This document shows positions 63,730 through 64,000 of a DNA stretch of 64,000 nt, one piece after another. This DNA comes from Silurus meridionalis (taxonomy: Eukaryota; Chordata; Actinopteri; Siluriformes; Siluridae): positions 9,420,602-9,484,601 of the forward strand of contig NC_060899.1 of the NCBI RefSeq assembly GCF_014805685.1, read 5' to 3'. The notes below the pieces were generated by a model, which did no database searches, was not told the origin of the DNA, and worked only from the letters and a program-made list of their open reading frames with translations. Each line of letters opens with the position of its first letter. Positions within the stretch are counted from its first letter, which is position 1. Position numbers and translations under genes: made by a program.

Positions 63730-64000
63730 CAGGGATGCACCGAAAATTTTCGGCCGAAATACCAAAATCACCGAAACAACACGGCAGAAACACAATTGTA
63801 ATGACACAATAAAAAAGTGCAGCCAGCACACGGTTATCTGGATAAGAGCCAACATGTCTGCGGTGTGTGAATAGCGATTTGCAAAACATGCAATGCTGAA
63901 ATTTCAAGAGTGGGTGTATCTGCAAAGAGTTTCTCCAAGTTCGGTTTAATTTATCACCTGAAATCCAAACATCCCGATTGCCATTCTTAATATGAGAAGA
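63730..64000 (+). mobile_element. hAT element of the BED-finger family, cut by the right edge
   Basis: It starts CAGGGATGCACCGAAAATTT and continues through TTTCGGCCGAAA to AGTTCGGTTTAATTTATCAC. The BED frame is shortened after ATGTCTGCGGTG and interrupted. The element continues past 64000. It lies in birc7 intron 2. Confidence 0.8.

Overview
The window is nuclear DNA of a vertebrate, almost certainly a teleost fish. The genes are split into small exons with GT-AG junctions. Intergenic DNA and introns are packed with Tc1-like transposons, hAT elements, pogo/Tigger-like MITEs, RTE-type LINEs, solo LTRs and long TA/CA microsatellites. The many Tc1 families would suit a catfish or another otophysan, but this is inference; nothing in the window fixes the species. 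No tRNA gene, rRNA gene or CRISPR array is visible.

Four host protein genes can be read exon by exon. (1) 826-8732, minus strand: the first six coding exons of sars1, cytosolic seryl-tRNA synthetase, which continues past the left edge. (2) 12515-29287, minus: all eight coding exons of plpbp, the PLP homeostasis protein, with a 9.95 kb intron 6. (3) 46812-59385, minus: twelve coding exons of a 558-residue type I receptor with a SEFIR domain, closest to IL-17RD (Sef) but without that protein's long C-terminal tail. (4) 60469-62703, plus: the first two coding exons of birc7 (livin), which continues past the right edge. Genes 1 to 3 run in tandem on the minus strand. Genes 3 and 4 are head to head, 1083 bp apart between start codons, with a 100-N assembly gap between them. 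The genes have unrelated jobs (translation, B6 homeostasis, cytokine signalling, apoptosis control), and nothing suggests a functional cluster.

The rest is mobile DNA in layers. sars1 intron 3 holds a three-deep nest: a hAT inside a pogo-like MITE inside another hAT. sars1 intron 5 and plpbp intron 6 each carry a solo LTR of one family, both with perfect 5-bp target duplications. plpbp intron 1 contains an internally deleted Tc1 and a hAT-like element holding a tRNA-Glu-like SINE with a 14-bp target duplication. The 29.3-46.8 kb intergenic space is a mosaic of hAT, Tc1, MITE, RTE and Gypsy pieces. The introns of the SEFIR receptor hold at least four distinct Tc1 families within 7 kb and a hAT with a perfect 46-bp-arm hairpin.

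I found no clearly new multi-gene system. The points most worth checking are the tail-less SEFIR receptor, an apparent GC-AG intron in birc7, two transposon remnants that keep open reading frames for DNA-binding domains only (a BED finger and a paired HTH), and several insertions whose target duplications or empty sites can be read directly.
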